Origin: Actinomycetes bacterium | Lineage (GTDB): Bacteria > Actinomycetota > Actinomycetes > S36-B12 > GCA-2699445 | NCBI GenBank assembly: GCA_022600255.1 | Contig: JAHZKU010000230.1 | Span: 1 to 17,691, forward strand | Direction: 5' to 3' | DNA length: 17,691 nucleotides | Part shown: in pieces, positions 15,099-17,691 of the stretch | Layout of the letters: the number at the start of each line of letters is the position of its first letter | Numbering within the stretch: the first letter of the stretch is position 1 | Notes under the pieces: model-generated | What the model saw: the letters and a program-made list of their open reading frames with translations, nothing else | The model's database searches: none | Told to the model about the DNA's origin: nothing | Program-made: the position numbers and the translations under genes

Positions 15099-15983
15099 AT
15101 GCTGCCCGCCAAAGAACCTGCGCTCTTGAGCGGGCGTGACATCCGCGAACTCGCGGAGCGACTCCAGGTAAACCCGCGCAAGGCGCTTGGCCAGAACTTC
15201 GTGGTGGATCCCAACACGATCCGTCGCATCGTGCGGGTCGCCGAAGTGACACCGCAGGATCACGTGCTTGAGGTGGGCCCTGGCCTCGGCAGCCTGACCC
15301 TGGGTTTGCTGGGTGTGGCGGAGCAAGTGACGGCAGTGGAGATTGACCCGCGCTTGGCCACCGCGCTCACTGACACCGTGAGTCTGCGGGCGCCGCAAGA
15401 GGCGGAAAACCTGACAGTGCTGCAGGCCGATGCCACCACGATCACTGCTGACGTGCGCAGCCCTACCTCACTTGTTGCGAACCTCCCCTACAACGTCGGT
15501 GTTCCCATTCTGCTGCACTGCCTGCAGGTGTATCCCTCGTTACGACACGGGGCTGTGATGGTGCAGCGTGAGGTTGCTGATCGTCTCGTAGCTGGCCCAG
15601 GCGGGGCGGATTATGGCGTCCCGAGCCTGAAGTTGGCTTGGTACGCGCGGGCTCGTCGCGTTGGCAAGGTGCCCCCGTCCGTCTTCTGGCCGATGCCGCG
15701 CGTGGACTCGACGTTGGTCGCCTTCACACGCCATGAATCGGTGGGCTCCGACCAGTTGCGGAAGCGGGTTTTCACGCTGGTCAACACCACCTTCGGCCAA
15801 CGCCGTAAGACTCTGCGTGCTTCGCTGAAGGCGCACTACGAGGACGGGCACCTGACAGCGGCGCTGGCACGCAGCGGCCTAGAACCTAGCCTGCGACCCC
15901 AAGAATTGGCCCTGACCGATTTTGTGAGGTTAGCGGAAGCCTTGGCCGAGCCCTCCGAATCCGAACCAGTCTTGCCGGGTTGA
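15099..15983 (+). CDS. rsmA: 16S rRNA (adenine-1518/1519-N6)-dimethyltransferase
   Basis: RsmA (KsgA) dimethylates two adjacent adenines near the 3' end of 16S rRNA, a late quality-control step in 30S assembly. The protein is 294 residues from ATG 15099, or 295 from GTG 15096 directly before it. It has the clear motif order: KALGQNFVVDPNTIRRIV, the SAM-binding VLEVGPGLGSLTLGLL, VTAVEIDPRLA, the catalytic NLPYNVGVPIL, and VMVQREVADRLVAGPG. PSVFWPMPRVDSTLVAF and a basic C-terminal domain (FGQRRKTLRASL) follow. It is complete. It lies 6 bases after tatD. The downstream ispE is separated by 239 bases, which is unusual because the two genes are often close together. Confidence 0.96.
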   Translation: MLPAKEPALLSGRDIRELAERLQVNPRKALGQNFVVDPNTIRRIVRVAEVTPQDHVLEVGPGLGSLTLGLLGVAEQVTAVEIDPRLATALTDTVSLRAPQEAENLTVLQADATTITADVRSPTSLVANLPYNVGVPILLHCLQVYPSLRHGAVMVQREVADRLVAGPGGADYGVPSLKLAWYARARRVGKVPPSVFWPMPRVDSTLVAFTRHESVGSDQLRKRVFTLVNTTFGQRRKTLRASLKAHYEDGHLTAALARSGLEPSLRPQELALTDFVRLAEALAEPSESEPVLPG

Positions 15984-16027
15984 TCGATCTGCTCGCGTGC
16001 GCACTGTGCGGTCTGGGAGCAGGTCCT

Positions 16028-16039
16028 GGCCGTACGGCC
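16028..16039. promoter_or_regulatory. 12-base perfect palindrome upstream of ispE
   Basis: GGCCGTACGGCC reads identically on both strands. It lies in the 239-base rsmA-ispE gap, about 45 bases after rsmA. It could be an operator half-site pair or the core of a weak hairpin, or chance in GC-rich sequence. No T-run follows. Confidence 0.25.
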
Positions 16040-16210
16040 GTGTCGCCAGCCGCCCTAGCGTCTCGTCTTCGACCGGCCCCGGCTTAACCGCCATCCGTAG
16101 CGCTGGCACAGTCCCGCTCATTTCAGCACCAGTACCCAGCCGGTCGGCTCTGAGTCATCACCGCGTGTCAGTCACCACAACGTTGCGACCCGCCGCCGCC
16201 GGCAAGGTCG

Positions 16211-16216
16211 TAGCAT
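16211..16216 (+). promoter_or_regulatory. candidate -10 box for ispE
   Basis: TAGCAT fits TANNNT and ends 6 bases before GTG 16223. The alternative ATG at 16232 would instead use GGGTGG (16221-16226) as a Shine-Dalgarno-like sequence, so the two readings predict different starts. Confidence 0.4.
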
Positions 16217-16222
16217 CAAAGG

Positions 16223-17131
16223 GTGGCAAACATGGTGCGGGTGCGAGTGCCGGCGAAAGTGAACTTAGCGCTTTCGGTCGGACCGTTGGGTGCTGACGGG
16301 TTCCATGAACTGGCTACGGTATTTCAGGCTGTCTCGCTCTACGACGAAGTCGGCCTGACCCAGCGCGGGGATTCGGACGGATTGCGTATTGCCGTTACCG
16401 GCACAGAGGCCGCCGGTGTGCCGTTGGACGCGGCGAATCTGGCCTGGCGCGCGGTGGCAAACATCGCGGAGGCGGCGGGTGTCCCCACGAATGTGGATCT
16501 TGCGATAGTCAAGGGGATTCCGGTCGCTGGTGGAATGGCCGGTGGCAGCGCCGACGCCGCAGCTGCGTTCCTAGCGGCCAAGACCCTGTGGGACGTCGAC
16601 GTCGATTTGGCCGCGATGGCGGCCGAACTGGGATCCGATGTCCCCTTTGCGCTGATGGGAGGAATGGCTGTCGGCTCGGGCCGTGGTGATCAACTGGTGC
16701 CCGCCATGGCGCGCGGCCACTACGAGTGGGTCTTCGCCGTCGCAACCGAAGGGCTTTCCACACCATCGGTCTACGGCGCTTGTGATCGACTGCGTGTGGA
16801 CCAAAACGTACCCGCCCCGGCGATCGCAGCCGACTTGATGCTCGCCTTGCGGCAGGGCGACCCTGGAGCCGTGGGCAAACACCTCAGCAACGATTTGCAA
16901 CCCGCGGCCATCAGCCTTGCACCTCATCTGGCGGAAGTCTTGGCGCTGGGTGAGGACCATGGGGCCCTGGGCAGTTTGGTGAGTGGGAGCGGGCCGACTT
17001 GTGCCTTCCTGGTCGCGGGCGAGGAACAAGCCCTGGAGGTGGGAGTGGCGCTGTCATCCTCAGGCTTATGTGGCGCCGTACGCCGGGCCGCAGGCCCCGT
17101 CGGGGGTGCTCGTGTCGTGGCGCATGGGTGA
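16223..17131 (+). CDS. ispE: 4-diphosphocytidyl-2-C-methyl-D-erythritol kinase
   Basis: IspE phosphorylates the 2-hydroxyl of CDP-methylerythritol with ATP, the fourth step of the MEP pathway to isoprenoids. The 302-residue protein has the GHMP-kinase layout. VPAKVNLALSVG near the N-terminus includes the substrate-site Lys12. GIPVAGGMAGGSADAAAAF is the ATP-binding glycine loop. ELGSDVPFALMGGMAVGSGRG holds the catalytic Asp139, and LVSGSGPTCAFLV is the C-terminal glycine motif. The start is either GTG 16223 on a leaderless message or ATG 16232 (MVRVRVPAKVNL) with GGGTGG upstream; the difference is three residues. It stands apart from rsmA by 239 bases and converges on the TetR gene with a 24-base gap. 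Confidence 0.96.
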   Translation: MANMVRVRVPAKVNLALSVGPLGADGFHELATVFQAVSLYDEVGLTQRGDSDGLRIAVTGTEAAGVPLDAANLAWRAVANIAEAAGVPTNVDLAIVKGIPVAGGMAGGSADAAAAFLAAKTLWDVDVDLAAMAAELGSDVPFALMGGMAVGSGRGDQLVPAMARGHYEWVFAVATEGLSTPSVYGACDRLRVDQNVPAPAIAADLMLALRQGDPGAVGKHLSNDLQPAAISLAPHLAEVLALGEDHGALGSLVSGSGPTCAFLVAGEEQALEVGVALSSSGLCGAVRRAAGPVGGARVVAHG

Positions 17132-17155
17132 CTTCGCGTCGCAACGGTGCACGGG

Positions 17156-17691
17156 CTAGGTGGTGTCTTGGCTCAACGTGGGTTTAGGCTCCATGTTGCT
17201 CAACCCATTCCAGGCCAGATTGACAACGTGCGCCACCACTTCCCGCTTCTTGGGTTTGCGGGCGTCGAGCCACCATTGGCCGGTCAGGGCCACCATGCCT
17301 ACCAACATCTGGGCGTACATCTCGGAGTATTTGGCGTTGAAGCCGCGTGCTTTGAACTCCCGCTCGAGCACGTCGTCAACTTGGGCGGCGACATCCAGGA
17401 TCAGGCTGGCAAAGTTGCCGGTGTTCACCGAGACCGGCGAATCTCGCACTAGGATTCGGAACCCGTCCGTCTCCTCTTCAATGAAGTCAAACAGCGCCAA
17501 GCCGGCTTGCTCCAAGAGCAGCCGGGGCGAGTCCGCTGTGAGGGAGTTGGTGACCTTCGCCAGCAGGGCGTTCATCTCTCGATCAACAATCACCGCATAG
17601 ATGCCCTCTTTGCCACCGAAGTGTTCGTAGACCACCGGCTTGGAGACCTTGGCCTGCGCCGCGATCTCCTCAACGCTGACGGCTTCGTATC
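17156..17691 (-). CDS. TetR-family transcriptional regulator (5' end outside window)
   Basis: The frame runs off the right edge, so the first residues are missing; about 178 residues plus the stop are visible. The DNA-binding helix-turn-helix is plain: VSVEEIAAQAKVSKPVVYEH followed by FGGKEGIYAVIVDRE, the classic TetR recognition-helix signature. The rest is a helical ligand and dimerisation domain, including FDFIEEETDGFRILVRD and VGMVALTGQWWLDARKPKK. The GTG at 17635 lies inside the HTH and is not a real start. By position after ispE it may correspond to the mycobacterial TetR gene near glmU and mfd (Rv1019), but the link is from gene order only. Its ligand and targets are unknown; autoregulation would be typical of the family. 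Confidence 0.92.
   Translation of the reverse strand, partial: YEAVSVEEIAAQAKVSKPVVYEHFGGKEGIYAVIVDREMNALLAKVTNSLTADSPRLLLEQAGLALFDFIEEETDGFRILVRDSPVSVNTGNFASLILDVAAQVDDVLEREFKARGFNAKYSEMYAQMLVGMVALTGQWWLDARKPKKREVVAHVVNLAWNGLSNMEPKPTLSQDTT

Noticed and set aside
15997..16296. 99-codon frame in the rsmA-ispE gap.
   Set aside because: It has no ribosome binding site, overlaps the ispE start in another frame, and its Ser/Arg/Pro-rich translation looks non-coding.

Overview
The window comes from a high-GC Gram-positive bacterium of the Actinomycetota, probably a lineage without a close cultured reference. The basis is gene content and order. A zinc-ribbon FmdB protein, 5-formyltetrahydrofolate cyclo-ligase, galU, a MoeA-like gene, rimJ and a SepX/GlpR-type membrane protein come first. 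They are followed by a Pmt mannosyltransferase divergent from rsmI, then metG, tatD, rsmA (ksgA), ispE and a TetR gene. From memory this matches the Mycobacterium tuberculosis Rv0991c-Rv0996 and Rv1002c-Rv1019 neighbourhood. No transposase, integrase, CRISPR array or phage gene is visible.

Layout. 1-176 (-): start of an FmdB/Ruc-like gene. 355-1184 (+): two overlapping half-size crcB fluoride channel genes. 1253-1876 (-): folate cyclo-ligase. 1877-2473: a 597-base divergent intergenic region with a 24-base tandem repeat and a perfect 9-bp inverted repeat just before galU. 2474-5206 (+): galU, a MoeA/gephyrin-like gene and rimJ. 5443-6270 (+): the membrane protein SepX/GlpR. 6343-6415: tRNA-Ala(CGC). 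6449-7426 (+): a DUF3048 lipoprotein. 7413-11722 (-): pmt, copC and a CopD-CtaG fusion. 11815-15983 (+): rsmI, metG, tatD and rsmA, tightly packed. 16223-17131 (+): ispE. 17156-17691 (-): a TetR regulator cut by the window end.

How the genes work together. The most interesting unit is the MoeA-like gene with the membrane protein two genes downstream. In corynebacteria the equivalents (Glp and its membrane receptor GlpR) act with FtsZ in cell division, and in Streptomyces the membrane protein SepX is a division factor. Here the MoeA-like protein has lost nearly every residue needed for molybdenum cofactor synthesis. That supports a purely structural, gephyrin-like division role in this organism. 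copC and the CopD-CtaG fusion form a copper uptake and cytochrome oxidase assembly pair. The rsmI-ispE stretch is housekeeping: ribosomal RNA methylation, tRNA charging, DNA repair or RNA processing, and isoprenoid synthesis. The rpfB gene often found between tatD and rsmA is absent.

Across the window, about half of the gene starts have no Shine-Dalgarno sequence. Instead they carry a TANNNT -10-like hexamer ending 6 to 8 bases before the start codon, which is the layout expected of leaderless mRNAs. All positions and translations were read by eye; no database search was run.
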